From contig JALJCQ010000001.1 in the NCBI GenBank assembly GCA_023091665.1, positions 372,001-436,000 of the forward strand: 64,000 bases of DNA. The letters run 5' to 3'. The notes below the pieces were generated by a model. The model saw only the letters and a program-made list of their open reading frames with translations, was not told the origin of the DNA and searched no databases. Numbering within the stretch: position 1 is the stretch's first letter; the number at the start of each line of letters is the position of its first letter. Position numbers and translations under genes: made by a program. The DNA comes from Pythium myriotylum. Taxonomy: Eukaryota; Oomycota; Peronosporomycetes; Pythiales; Pythiaceae. Below are positions 1 through 8,970 of the stretch, piece by piece.

Positions 1-563
1 GGAGCCCACAACTGCTGCACTTTGCAACGCAGGCGAGACGTCGCAAGGTCGCAAGGTGGTTACTCGTGAGTCATCCCGAGTGCTGCATTGAGAGATTGGA
101 CACTAGTCTCATAGCCGCGGTGCGCAACAACGATTTTGAGCTTTTTCAACTGATGGTCGCGTTCATCCCGCACGCAGTCACACCCGAGATCATGGACTAC
201 GCGGCAAGTTGTGGGGATATGAAGGTCGTTCGCTATCTACACGACAATAAATACTCGTGTACGACCGCAGCCATGGACCGAGCCGCGGGTAGAGGGTACT
301 TGGAGATCGTCCGATTTTTGCACGAGCACCGTACAGAAGGGTGCACAACTTCTGCGATGGACCTGGCGGTGATGAATGGGCACTTGGAGGTGGTGCGCTT
401 TCTCCATGAGAACCGAGGTCTAGTGTGCGCAGCCGATGCTGTCAAATTCGCTGATCGTGATGGACAATTCGAGCTCATCAACTACCTGCGTGAGAAAAAC
501 ATCAAGGGCAGTACTGAGTACCGACTCAAATTTTATCGAGCCCGGGACCCACACGACTATTGA
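1..563 (+). CDS. ankyrin-repeat protein, 5' end outside the window
   Basis: The reading frame is open from base 3 to the stop at 561-563. It begins with a segment (LLHFATQ...KVARWLL) that aligns with the middle of the full-length ankyrin genes at 1166 and 49164, so the N-terminus lies left of the window; the GTG at 66 is not a real start. Ankyrin-like units of about 33 residues follow, with the family pattern AMD-A--GHLEVVRFLHE and EGCTT. Compared with its paralogs it stops about 250 residues early, after a divergent basic tail (YRLKFYRARDPHDY), so it is a short family member or a 3'-truncated copy. Ankyrin proteins normally bind other proteins; no partner can be inferred. Confidence 0.75.
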   Translation, partial: SPQLLHFATQARRRKVARWLLVSHPECCIERLDTSLIAAVRNNDFELFQLMVAFIPHAVTPEIMDYAASCGDMKVVRYLHDNKYSCTTAAMDRAAGRGYLEIVRFLHEHRTEGCTTSAMDLAVMNGHLEVVRFLHENRGLVCAADAVKFADRDGQFELINYLREKNIKGSTEYRLKFYRARDPHDY

Positions 564-1165
564 TTGGACTTGAGTCAACCGTCTCGTTGGACAGGAAGAA
601 TGAATGACAGCTCTAGGGGGGGGGGGGGGGTCACTTTGATTACATGATGATAAATACCTTTCTTCACGAAAACAAAAACAAAAACCAAAAGTTGGAAGCT
701 TCTAGACCGTGAAGAGGGGGCAAAAAAACCCCTAGTGTTCCGTTGCTTCAGTTGCTCATTTCGCTGTAGCATTTGATGCAGCAAACGGTTGATGGCGGGT
801 GCAGTCTGGTTTGTTCAACCCTTGGTGTAACTTAGGAATCCTATGGGTTGCTGAGAGAGAAATGTCACATCACAACATGAATCGAATGGTGTGTAATGAG
901 TCATGCCTTGTGATATCAGAGTACTCGACACGTGTCAGGAAGTGTTACTTCGTTCATATATCATGTGCGGTGGGTAAATAAGGTCTCCAGAGCCTGGGCT
1001 CGCGATATCTCAAGCCGCCACTCCATTGCAGAGCAACTATCCCTCGTAATTCGGTGGAGGGGAATCTGTCCTTGTGTAATTACTCATCGGTCAGGAGTCG
1101 TCTTTAGTCTTTCGTGCCTCACGCACTCCAAAATTTGCCTAACCATCACCAGAAGCTCTTCTCAA
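564..1165. other. intergenic, no gene seen
   Basis: Between two ankyrin genes. It holds a G homopolymer of about 14 at 617-630 and short A-rich runs near 670. Long overlapping frames here lack ankyrin similarity. A candidate oomycete Inr/FPR core promoter (TCACGCACTCCAAAATTT) lies at 1119-1136, about 30 nt before the ATG at 1166. Confidence 0.5.
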
Positions 1166-2767
1166 ATGGACGCCGCAAATTGTGTGCTACGAGATCCTTC
1201 GCTCATCGTGTACATCGCATCATTCCAACGAGGCCTCCCGTACGCTTTCTACCAGATTCTTCAGAAAAAATCCCGGTTTCCAACCTGTGGTCGCCAACAC
1301 AGCGATCTCTGGCGACAGGTCATGTTGAATGGCGAGCTACGGCTCGTTCAAAAGCTCTACTCTTTGAAAAAGCAGAGTGAATTCGCGAGTAACTGTCAAG
1401 TGCAACGGGTTGATCTACCGGTGTGTGCCACAGTTTGTGGGCGGGTGGATGTGCTGCAGTGGCTTGGCACCACAGAAGCGGGCAACGAACCGTGGAATCA
1501 CCAGCTCCTTCGCGACGCGATGCAGGCCAAGCAGTTCAAAAGCGCGCGATGGCTCCTGCAAAATCATCCTCAGTCTTGCGATTACATGATGTGCGATTCG
1601 ATGACGATGGCAGTTAGAGCAAGGGATGTTGAGCTGTTGAAGATCATGCACGCCATTCGACCAGAATCAGCGCAAACTCACGTGACCACAACTGCTGCCT
1701 CGTGCGGCAACATGGAGATTGTTGCCACACTCCACAGTTTGACAATGAAATCGGATCCAAGACTTGAGCAGATGCAATACTATGAGCCATGGTCGTACAG
1801 GGCCATGGATGCAGCGGCCGCAAAGGGACACCTCGAAGTTGTCAAGTTCTTACACTACCACCGCAGTGAAGGCTGCACGACGAATGCGATGGATCAAGCG
1901 GCGACCAACGGCCATCTCGATGTCGTGCGCTTCCTCCACGAGAATCGAAGCGAAGGCTGTACGACCAACGCAATTGATGGAGCTGCAAAATTTGGCCATC
2001 ATGAGGTCGTCAAGTTCTTGGTCGAGAATCGAGATGAAGGGTGCACAGAGGCAGCGGTTGCTCTAGCCGCATTGAACAACCAGTTTGAAACACTTGTGCT
2101 TCTTCATGAGACGTTCGGCGTCACTGTCACAAGGGACTGGGACGTCATTTCGAAAGCATTCTGTAGGGGTCGTATGGACATCGCCCTTTACCTGCGAGAC
2201 GTCGTGCGTGTTCGATTCGTCAAGCGAGAACTCAATGCTGCAATTTTATCCGGCAGAGTTGGACTCGTGAAGTTCCTCCACGACAATAAGCCCAAACGAT
2301 CCACAGACGAGGCGATCATGTTCGCCGGCGTCAAAGGCAATGCTGAAATCATCGACTACTTGCTGCTACATCGTGATCAGCCGGTTTCTCAACGAACTTT
2401 TGACGTCGCTGTGGAGTCAAATCGAGTCGCTCTCGTCAAGAGACTGCACGAGAAGTATGGTCTGACGACGTCCCACATACGACACAAGTCCTACAAAAAC
2501 CTGGACTTTGTCAAGTATTTGCACGAGGTCGTTCGGGTCCCACTCCCGACACTGGAGCAAGTCGCTTCCTTGGGATCGATGGAGGTGATTCAGTACATTT
2601 GGGAGAAAGAGGGCGGGAATCTTACAGTAGCAATCGAGCAAGCGCGGAGACAGGAGCGCAACACCGTGGTCAAGTACTTGCAGGATCAGACTCCAGTTGA
2701 CAGTCCCGTAGGTGTACGACTGCGGAGGCGAACAAGTCGCCACACTAACCGCATGAGTCCGTACTAA
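1166..2767 (+). CDS. ankyrin-repeat protein (533 aa)
   Basis: Encodes a protein with an N-terminal family-specific domain (LRDPSLIVYIASFQRGLP, then ELRLVQKLYSLK and DLPVCATVCGRVDVLQWL) followed by about a dozen degenerate ankyrin units of roughly 33 residues. The central ones keep the canonical helix pair and the loop HR-EGCTTNAMD. The tail is basic (LRRRTSRHTNR). The frame is open upstream to 932, but the ATG at 1166 aligns with the start of the paralog at 49164 and follows a promoter-like motif, so I prefer it. No signal peptide, transmembrane segment or extra domain is visible. It lies in tandem with two other members on the same strand and appears intact. A protein-binding role is inferred from the fold only. 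Confidence 0.85.
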   Translation: MDAANCVLRDPSLIVYIASFQRGLPYAFYQILQKKSRFPTCGRQHSDLWRQVMLNGELRLVQKLYSLKKQSEFASNCQVQRVDLPVCATVCGRVDVLQWLGTTEAGNEPWNHQLLRDAMQAKQFKSARWLLQNHPQSCDYMMCDSMTMAVRARDVELLKIMHAIRPESAQTHVTTTAASCGNMEIVATLHSLTMKSDPRLEQMQYYEPWSYRAMDAAAAKGHLEVVKFLHYHRSEGCTTNAMDQAATNGHLDVVRFLHENRSEGCTTNAIDGAAKFGHHEVVKFLVENRDEGCTEAAVALAALNNQFETLVLLHETFGVTVTRDWDVISKAFCRGRMDIALYLRDVVRVRFVKRELNAAILSGRVGLVKFLHDNKPKRSTDEAIMFAGVKGNAEIIDYLLLHRDQPVSQRTFDVAVESNRVALVKRLHEKYGLTTSHIRHKSYKNLDFVKYLHEVVRVPLPTLEQVASLGSMEVIQYIWEKEGGNLTVAIEQARRQERNTVVKYLQDQTPVDSPVGVRLRRRTSRHTNRMSPY

Positions 2768-3299
2768 ACATTCCAGCAACAAGGGACACCCAACACCGGA
2801 TATACCTGTATTCTTTCATCTCAACAGTTTACCACGTGTACGGGCTTTCTTCTATCGGTGCTCATGACTAATTTTGAGTGAGTGAGTGACTGAAGGTACT
2901 CATTCCTCATCTGTGATAATCTCCTTCATCATTGCATGATACATACCAGTAGATAACTTCACTTCACGACGCGCAGATAAACATGAGTCTTGGCATATGA
3001 GAGCTCATTGCTCACATCACATCCTAAGATGCTGCCTCCTTCCCGCGATCCTCCCTCGACAACCGAGCTTACCGCCCTTCAAATTGTTCCCTCGTCCGTT
3101 GTTCTTGCCGAGTCTGACTCAGATCTTCTACTTGTGCGAGATCCTACATCATGCAAAAGAACCCGAGAGCATGCGGCTTGCGACCACAAAACCCAGCCAT
3201 CTCTGGACAGGGGTCGTTGTCATGGCTGGTGAGGCTGGCTCAATAACTGGACTATATGCGTTTCCAACCTGAGTAGATCGGTTTCTGAATGGTAAAAAA

Positions 3300-3372
3300 T
3301 ATCGGTTTACCAGTCCCGCTGCAAGTCACGGTCCATTGGATGTGCTACAATGGCTAGAGACGTGATCACAGG
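3300..3372 (+). pseudogene. relic of an ankyrin-family gene
   Basis: In an otherwise gene-free stretch (2768-3722) a short segment reads PLDVLQWLET then a stop, matching the conserved GRVDVLQWL segment of the intact paralogs. Upstream, in another frame, LPVPLQVTV resembles LPVCATVCG. This looks like a decayed fragment with a frameshift. The rest of 2768-3722 shows only short repeats and the hairpin at 3454. Confidence 0.45.
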
Positions 3373-3453
3373 TCGTGGGCATCCAATTGTGCTATTTACG
3401 GTGCAGTAAGAGAAACTGCTAAGCGGCTGCTTTGGCATCTTCCGCACTGTTGT

Positions 3454-3490
3454 GTTGACATGGTTTACAAGTCTTGTAAACCATGACAAC
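3454..3490. repeat. short inverted repeat, 18-bp arms
   Basis: GTTGACATGGTTTACAAG is followed after one base by its reverse complement with a single mismatch. It may be a foldback remnant. No gene is attached to it. Confidence 0.6.
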
Positions 3491-3669
3491 CCGAGGCAGT
3501 GTTCTCGAGGACTGGGTTTTTTGTACCCATTCCGTGAAATTCTCAGTGTGATCAGTTCTGACTTCACATAATAAAATCAAGATTCACAAAGAATCAGAAA
3601 CCGTTGAACCTACCAGGCTTCGTTCCCTAAACATAGTTCACACTGCTACAAACCAAACTAAAATGATGA

Positions 3670-5715
3670 GATTAGGCGCAGGATTACTTATATGCGAGTC
3701 AAGCCTACTTATTTACAGGTGATTGGAATCAACCCTGCCAAGTGAGACCAGGTCACTTGCCAAGATGCTGCTCTCCAAGCATGAGGCTGCTGCTCGCGTG
3801 CTGCAGGACCGCTCGGTGCTCACACTCGTGGCTTCGTTCCAGCTTGGAGTCCCCCAAATCTACCAAGAGATCCTCCGGACGCATCTCTCGTCATCTCCGG
3901 ATTTCGATTCCTCGACGAACTGGTGGGCTGGCCAACACTACACGCCGACATGCTCCAGTGCGAGCTGCCACTCGTGCAGCGACTCTTTGCATTGAAATCC
4001 CAGCCAGAGTATGCAGATGTTCGGTCGGTACAGGCAGTCGACATGCACGTCTGCGCTATAAGATGCGGGCGCATCGATGTGCTCGAGTGGCTCGAGACCG
4101 CTCCAGAGGCTTGCAACATGCCTAGGGAAGACGAACTCCTCTACCACGCAACATCGGTCGGCAAATACGACGTCGCACACTGGCTGCTGTATAATCAACC
4201 GCACGCGTGCACCAGAAGCTTGGACTTCGCGATGATGGATGCGCTTCGAGCGTGCGAATTTGAATTGTTCAAGAAGATGGTCGTGCTGTGGCCTGACGAG
4301 GTGAACGTAAAGACGATGGAGCGTGCAGCCGCCTCCGGAAACATGGAGATCGTGCTTTTACTCGATGGTCTTGGCGTTGGGTGGCCGCCAAGAGCCATGG
4401 ACATCGCTGCGTCGAATAACCGTCTTAACGTCGTGCAGTTTCTCCACAGTCTGGGAAACACAGACTGCTCGGCACGAGCAATGGATGGGGCGGCTAATTG
4501 CGGAAACCTGGATATCGTGCGTTTTCTGCATGAACATCGTACCGAAGGATGCACGACTAACGCTTTAGACCACGCGGCGACACAAGGCCATCTCGAAATC
4601 GTCAAGTTCTTGATTGACAACCGAAACGAAGGTTGCTCAGAGAATGCTATATCTGGCGCCGCAAGGAACGGCCATTTTGAGATACTCGTGCTTCTTCACG
4701 AGGCATACGGCGTGAAAGTGGTGGAGGACAGGTCCGTGATCTCGTCAGCTTTTCATAGTGGTCGTATAGATATCGCACTTTACCTTCGAGATGTCGTGCG
4801 CGTTCGTTTTGATAAACGAGAACTGAATGCCGCTATTTCTAGCGGCGAAATCGAGCTCGTCAAGTTCTTGCACCACAACCAGCCAAGGCGATCAACTGAC
4901 GAGGCCATCGCGTTAGCAGGTGCCAATGGGAACGTTTCGATCATTGATTACCTCTTAGACCACCGTAAAGAGCAAGTCGCTCAGAAAGTGTTCGACGATG
5001 CCGTGCGCTTGAATCAAGTCGCACTCGTGAAGCGGCTGCATGAGAAGTACGGTCTCAAGGTGTCGTCAATGTCCCACTTGCCTCTATGGGAGAATGGCGA
5101 GCTGTTCAAGTACATGTACGAGGTCGTCGGCACGCCACTCCCGATGCTGGAGATGGCAGCGTTAGTTGGCCATCTGGACGTTGTGAAGTACATTTGGGAG
5201 AAAGAAGGCGGCAACCTGGAAGCAGCGATTGCGTTTGCAGACAGCGCGAAGAGGGTCGCGGTGGTAGAGTTTTTACGAGCGCAGACGCCAGTTGAGGACG
5301 ACGGACGAAAACGGTTGAGGAAGCGAGCACGTCGGGAAACGAACCGCACGAGACCCTATTGACCAGCATACCAACTGTAGTGGCACAGCGTGCTAAATAT
5401 ATAGTTCTCGATTCACCTGTGTGGGCGGTAATGCTTCTGATATCAACAGTTGGGCTGGGATATCATGCACGAGCTACTCACAGATAAGAGGATATCGGGA
5501 ACTAACTTCGAGGCATCGATCTTGACCCGTCTCAGCTCGAAGGGAATTTCCGAAAAATTCTCATGCAAGAATCGGCCTGGAGGAACCCTGTTGTTTCACT
5601 GTCGACTAGACTTCGTTTCGTGAACCGCCTCGGAGCGAAAATCTTTTGGAACCCTGTGAAATTATGAGAAAAACTGTTCGAGTACGTCTCTTGTGAGTGG
5701 ACGATGAGTCGAAGC
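3670..5715. repeat. inverted duplication, left copy (pairs with 16661-18706)
   Basis: The region around the ankyrin gene reappears as its reverse complement at 16661-18706; paired positions sum to 22376. Identity is almost complete across about 3720-4830, falls to a few percent divergence in the rest of the gene (14 differences in 479 residues, nearly all in the C-terminal half), and is clearly lower in the flanks on both sides. Confidence 0.9.
3764..5362 (+). pseudogene. ankyrin-repeat gene with one frameshift
   Basis: The N-terminal part starts at ATG 3764 (MLLSKHEAAARVLQDRSVL) and matches the family start. It then changes frame near 3895-3925, and the remaining 470-odd residues (ELPLVQRLFALK, GRIDVLEWLE, then many ankyrin units) continue in another frame to the stop at 5360-5362. 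The shift corresponds to one base missing or added. I found no intron of suitable length: candidate GT-AG pairs (3890-3958, 3923-3958) are multiples of three and do not repair the frame. The inverted copy at 17014 has the same shift. If translation began downstream, an in-frame ATG at 3950 could still give a nearly complete ankyrin domain. Either pseudogene or a gene with an altered start. Confidence 0.75.
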
Positions 5716-6081
5716 CAATCGGGTGATTCCGATGTACAGTAGCTTGGATGTTTGGTGGGCAAAGTAGTAGAATCGTGCCGAGTACTCTAGATTCTGCGGG
5801 TTGAAACAATACTTTGTTGTCATTACGTTGGCATCCATTTCGAGACATATGGACTGACCGTTGATACCTCAGAGTAGTGCCGGATAGACGAAAACACTAT
5901 AGTTTCCTGCAATAGCGCAAGCTAACTTGCCACCACGTTGCGACCCGTGGGGCTCAAATACTCTTCTCACACGACTTCCCTTACCAATACAATACGACAC
6001 AGTGACGCCTCTTTTGGACTACACTACGATAGACGCCCCTGCATCCCCTCTTTTTCGTTCTTTCACGACTTGCGTGCTCTC
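5363..6081. other. intergenic; end of inverted duplication
   Basis: To about 5715 this is the diverged 3' flank shared with 16661-17013. The remaining 360 bp up to the convergent gene at 6082 show no recognisable gene or RNA. Confidence 0.5.
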
Positions 6082-7947
6082 TCACGTTCGCATGTTCCAG
6101 CCAAAGTTGGTGTTGTTCTGGGCGTTGTAGTTGGTGGGTTTGTATCGACGCTCGTCCTCTTCCATGATCGGCAGCGCTCCGCTCGGATGGAGGTTAAACG
6201 TGCCGCGGTCGTCCGAGAAGTCACTGTGGCCTCGGTTGCGGAACGACTGCTGGTCGTACTCCCAGTCGGACTGGTCGTCATAGCCCGTCTGGAACGAAAA
6301 CTTGCTGGCATCCGACGGGCGGATGGTCATGTCGAGGTTGTTGTTCTCGTCCTCGCTCATCTCGTTGAAGCTGTTGCGTCGGTAAGGATCGAGCGAGAAC
6401 GAGTCGTTGCGGGACTCTTTGTCGACCGAGTAGAACGACGGCGCGTTGTTCTCATGCTGCGGGTACGCGATCGGGAACGTGTGCATCTGCGGCGAGCGGT
6501 GCGTGACGAAGTTGGACGACGTCGTCGTGTACTGGCTCGAGCGCTCGTGGGGTCCTCCGCCCGGCACTGGCGTCCGGAACGGGATCTGCTTCATCTTGTT
6601 GCGTTGTCGGCGTTTGCGCATGAAGCAGAAGAGGAAGCCGAGCAGCAGAATCAACGCGCCCATGCCGAGACCGAGATAGAGGAACATGCTCCCGCTCGAC
6701 GAGGCCGGGATCGTGACCTGGATCGTCGAGTACACCGCCATATCAAGTCGGTCGCCGTCGATGGTCTGCATCACGACGCGCGAGATCAGCAAGTACTGTC
6801 CGGCCGCGTCGAACGAGTGCGAGGACGAGAAGGTCACACTGCCCGACGTCAAATTCTGGTTGGTCCACGACTGGATGTCCTGCGTGCGCGAGTTCGGGCC
6901 CGAGTACGTGGAGCAGGGCGACTTGGTGTTCTCGGCGTTCTGGAGACAGGAGCTGAACATGGCGACGGGCACCATCGAGTAGACGCCCGAGGTCGGGTCG
7001 CGGATCGCGGCCGTGGGCGAGACTTCGCCGACGATCGTCGTCGGGTCTCGGGCCGACTCGAGCTGCATGGAAAAGTCGACGTTGACGGTCTCGCCGACGT
7101 TGACGCTCGACTTGGAGACCGCGGCGAGCATCGTGCCGGGGCAGTTGGCGTTCGTGCGCACCGTGATGCTCGTGTCGTCGATGCGAGCGTCAAAGGGCGT
7201 CGTGTCCTTGGAGGTCCAGCAGTACGTGGTCTTGGAGTCGGCCGAGAGCGAGGAGCTGGGCGCCGTGCCCGGGAGCTCGCCGACTTGCACGGGGAAGTAC
7301 GTGACGTAGTCCGAGCGCGAGAGGCCGGCGACGCTGAGCACGATGTGCGCAAAGCCCGTGTACTTGCTCTCCTTGGGGATGGCGAGCTCGGTCGAGCCAA
7401 AGGTCGCGACGCGCGTGTCAAAGTTCTTGGGGTTGTTGGACGACGGAAAGTAGTTGCCCGAGAAGCTGTTGCGGTCCGTGAAGATGTCGCAGCTGCGGTA
7501 GTCGCAGATGACAAAGTTGGCGACGGCCACGTCGAACTGCGTGGTCGCGAGCGAGCCGCTCTCGTTGTTGGAGGTCGCGCGCAGCGACTCGGGCACGAGC
7601 GCCTTGCTGATGGGCAGCGTGAACTGGAAGTTGGCCGGCACGTTCTTCTCGTTGATCACGGCCTTGAGGCTCAGCGGGATGATCGAGCCCGCGTTGACCT
7701 TGGCCGGGACCGTGACCGAGAGCTGCACGGGGCACTCCGCGCCGACGCCCTGCGACGTGATGTCCGCGGCCTTGACGCTCGAGAGATCGGCCGTGTACTT
7801 GACGCCCTGCATGTAGTAGCAGTACGTGGTCTTGGCATCCTGCTTGTAGACGACGCCCGAGGAGGCCCTGCGATTTATAATTCGGATGCGTGTTAACACT
7901 CGGCGATTCGCGATTGCGATGGCGATGGCGATTGGGCCAACGTACAT
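6082..7947 (-). CDS. single-pass membrane protein with repeated Cys-containing ectodomain (paralog of 8971-11022)
   Basis: The ectodomain has two similar modules, each opening with a TTYCY/TTYCW motif and later a CP pair (AECPVQLSV, NANCPGTML). One hydrophobic segment near the C-terminus (FLYLGLGMGALILLLGFLF) is followed by a basic stop-transfer run (RKRRQRNK) and a cytoplasmic tail containing YRRNSFNEMSEDE. The same architecture and tail motif occur in the divergently transcribed neighbour, which has three modules and a clear signal peptide. Here the start is uncertain: the frame is open to 8175, and the only convincing in-frame ATG (7947) gives a very short hydrophobic stretch (PIAIAIAIA). 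A missing first module and signal peptide could sit in an upstream exon; a possible acceptor lies just before the GCCTCCTCGG block. Function unknown; surface receptor or adhesin is a guess. Confidence 0.75.
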   Translation of the reverse strand: MYVGPIAIAIAIANRRVLTRIRIINRRASSGVVYKQDAKTTYCYYMQGVKYTADLSSVKAADITSQGVGAECPVQLSVTVPAKVNAGSIIPLSLKAVINEKNVPANFQFTLPISKALVPESLRATSNNESGSLATTQFDVAVANFVICDYRSCDIFTDRNSFSGNYFPSSNNPKNFDTRVATFGSTELAIPKESKYTGFAHIVLSVAGLSRSDYVTYFPVQVGELPGTAPSSSLSADSKTTYCWTSKDTTPFDARIDDTSITVRTNANCPGTMLAAVSKSSVNVGETVNVDFSMQLESARDPTTIVGEVSPTAAIRDPTSGVYSMVPVAMFSSCLQNAENTKSPCSTYSGPNSRTQDIQSWTNQNLTSGSVTFSSSHSFDAAGQYLLISRVVMQTIDGDRLDMAVYSTIQVTIPASSSGSMFLYLGLGMGALILLLGFLFCFMRKRRQRNKMKQIPFRTPVPGGGPHERSSQYTTTSSNFVTHRSPQMHTFPIAYPQHENNAPSFYSVDKESRNDSFSLDPYRRNSFNEMSEDENNNLDMTIRPSDASKFSFQTGYDDQSDWEYDQQSFRNRGHSDFSDDRGTFNLHPSGALPIMEEDERRYKPTNYNAQNNTNFGWNMRT

Positions 7948-8970
7948 GGTGCGGCAAGAATCGCGCTCGTCGTGGTTAGACCAAAGATGGGAAGGGACTT
8001 GTCGGGACCGAGGCAGACAAGTAGCACGCGGCGCACGAGTCGCGACGCGACGCCTCGAAGAGCCGAATGCGCGTGGCGATGACCGATGACCGCGGCGCCA
8101 GCGGGAACTCGCGGGCGGCGGCTGACTTCTCGAGAGACAGCGCGGCGCGGTCATTGGCCCAAGCGTTCCAGTCACGGTTCTCGCGCGGCGATTGGACTAT
8201 ATAAGATCGTCCGGTTGTCTGTTTTCCCCTACCCCTGATGCCGAATCGCCCCCCGCCCTGCCTCCGCGAGATCGGCGGGACGCGGCTCAAAACACGGTCG
8301 GAAAGCCATCGCTGAGTTTCTTTTTTTTTTTTTCTTTCTTTCTTTTCTTTCTGTTGTTTTTTGTTTGGCTTGTCCAGGGTTTTATTTCAGCTTGGTTCAG
8401 CCCTCTCAGAAATCCCCAACCCGACTCAAATCGGCCAGCACCACATCAGATCGAACGCCCTCGTGGCCACGAGTTGCACCTGCGAGGAATCCAGAGAGAC
8501 ATCTCGTCGCGTCGTCTTCTCACCCAAAACGCACAAATTTTGGGAGGCGCGGAAATCCTCTGAGATTTCTTCTCTCTGATTGCGAGTCGTGGTGAGCTCT
8601 CCAGCAGCTCCCACGCCGCCACTTTCCATTCCGACGGCGCTTCGACTCGATCGCTATGGTCCTTGCTCTCTCGTTGATTGCGTGCCGAGCGCGCGGAGGG
8701 CCTTTACCCAACGGGCATCAATCACCACGCACGTCGCACCTTGGAGCCCCACTCGAGCTCCCCACTCCCTCTTTTTAACAGACTTTGACTTCTACATAAA
8801 GTATACTTCACATCGATCACCATCCCTCGCTTTTCCGACACGTGAGCTCCACTCGCCGCCACGGTCTCAGCTGCCTGTCCACGGGCGCACGAGACAGGCG
8901 GCCCGGCGCCATGCCACGCCGGACGAGCCGAGTCCTCACTATCTCTCTCCACCTCGCTTCCTTCCTCGCC
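7948..8970. promoter_or_regulatory. shared region between divergent membrane-protein genes
   Basis: About 1 kb separates the two diverging paralogs. It contains a TATATA core (8195-8206), inverted CCAAT boxes (ATTGG near 8154 and 8189) and a long pyrimidine tract at 8320-8358. Frames overlapping it do not resemble known proteins, but an undetected 5' exon of the - strand gene could lie here. Confidence 0.35.

Noticed and set aside
617..630. G homopolymers at 617-630 and 43741-43752
   Set aside because: Simple homopolymers in intergenic DNA; no quadruplex-forming pattern beyond the run itself, and length may be inaccurate.
3890..3958. Possible intron to explain the ankyrin frameshift
   Set aside because: GT-AG spacing of 69 nt (or 36 nt from 3923) is divisible by three and would not restore the frame; later acceptors would remove the conserved ELPLVQR segment.
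5938..7896. 652-codon frame on the + strand
   Set aside because: Arg/Val/Asp-rich shadow of the - strand membrane-protein gene; low-complexity composition and no domain, whereas the antisense frame has a conserved paralog.
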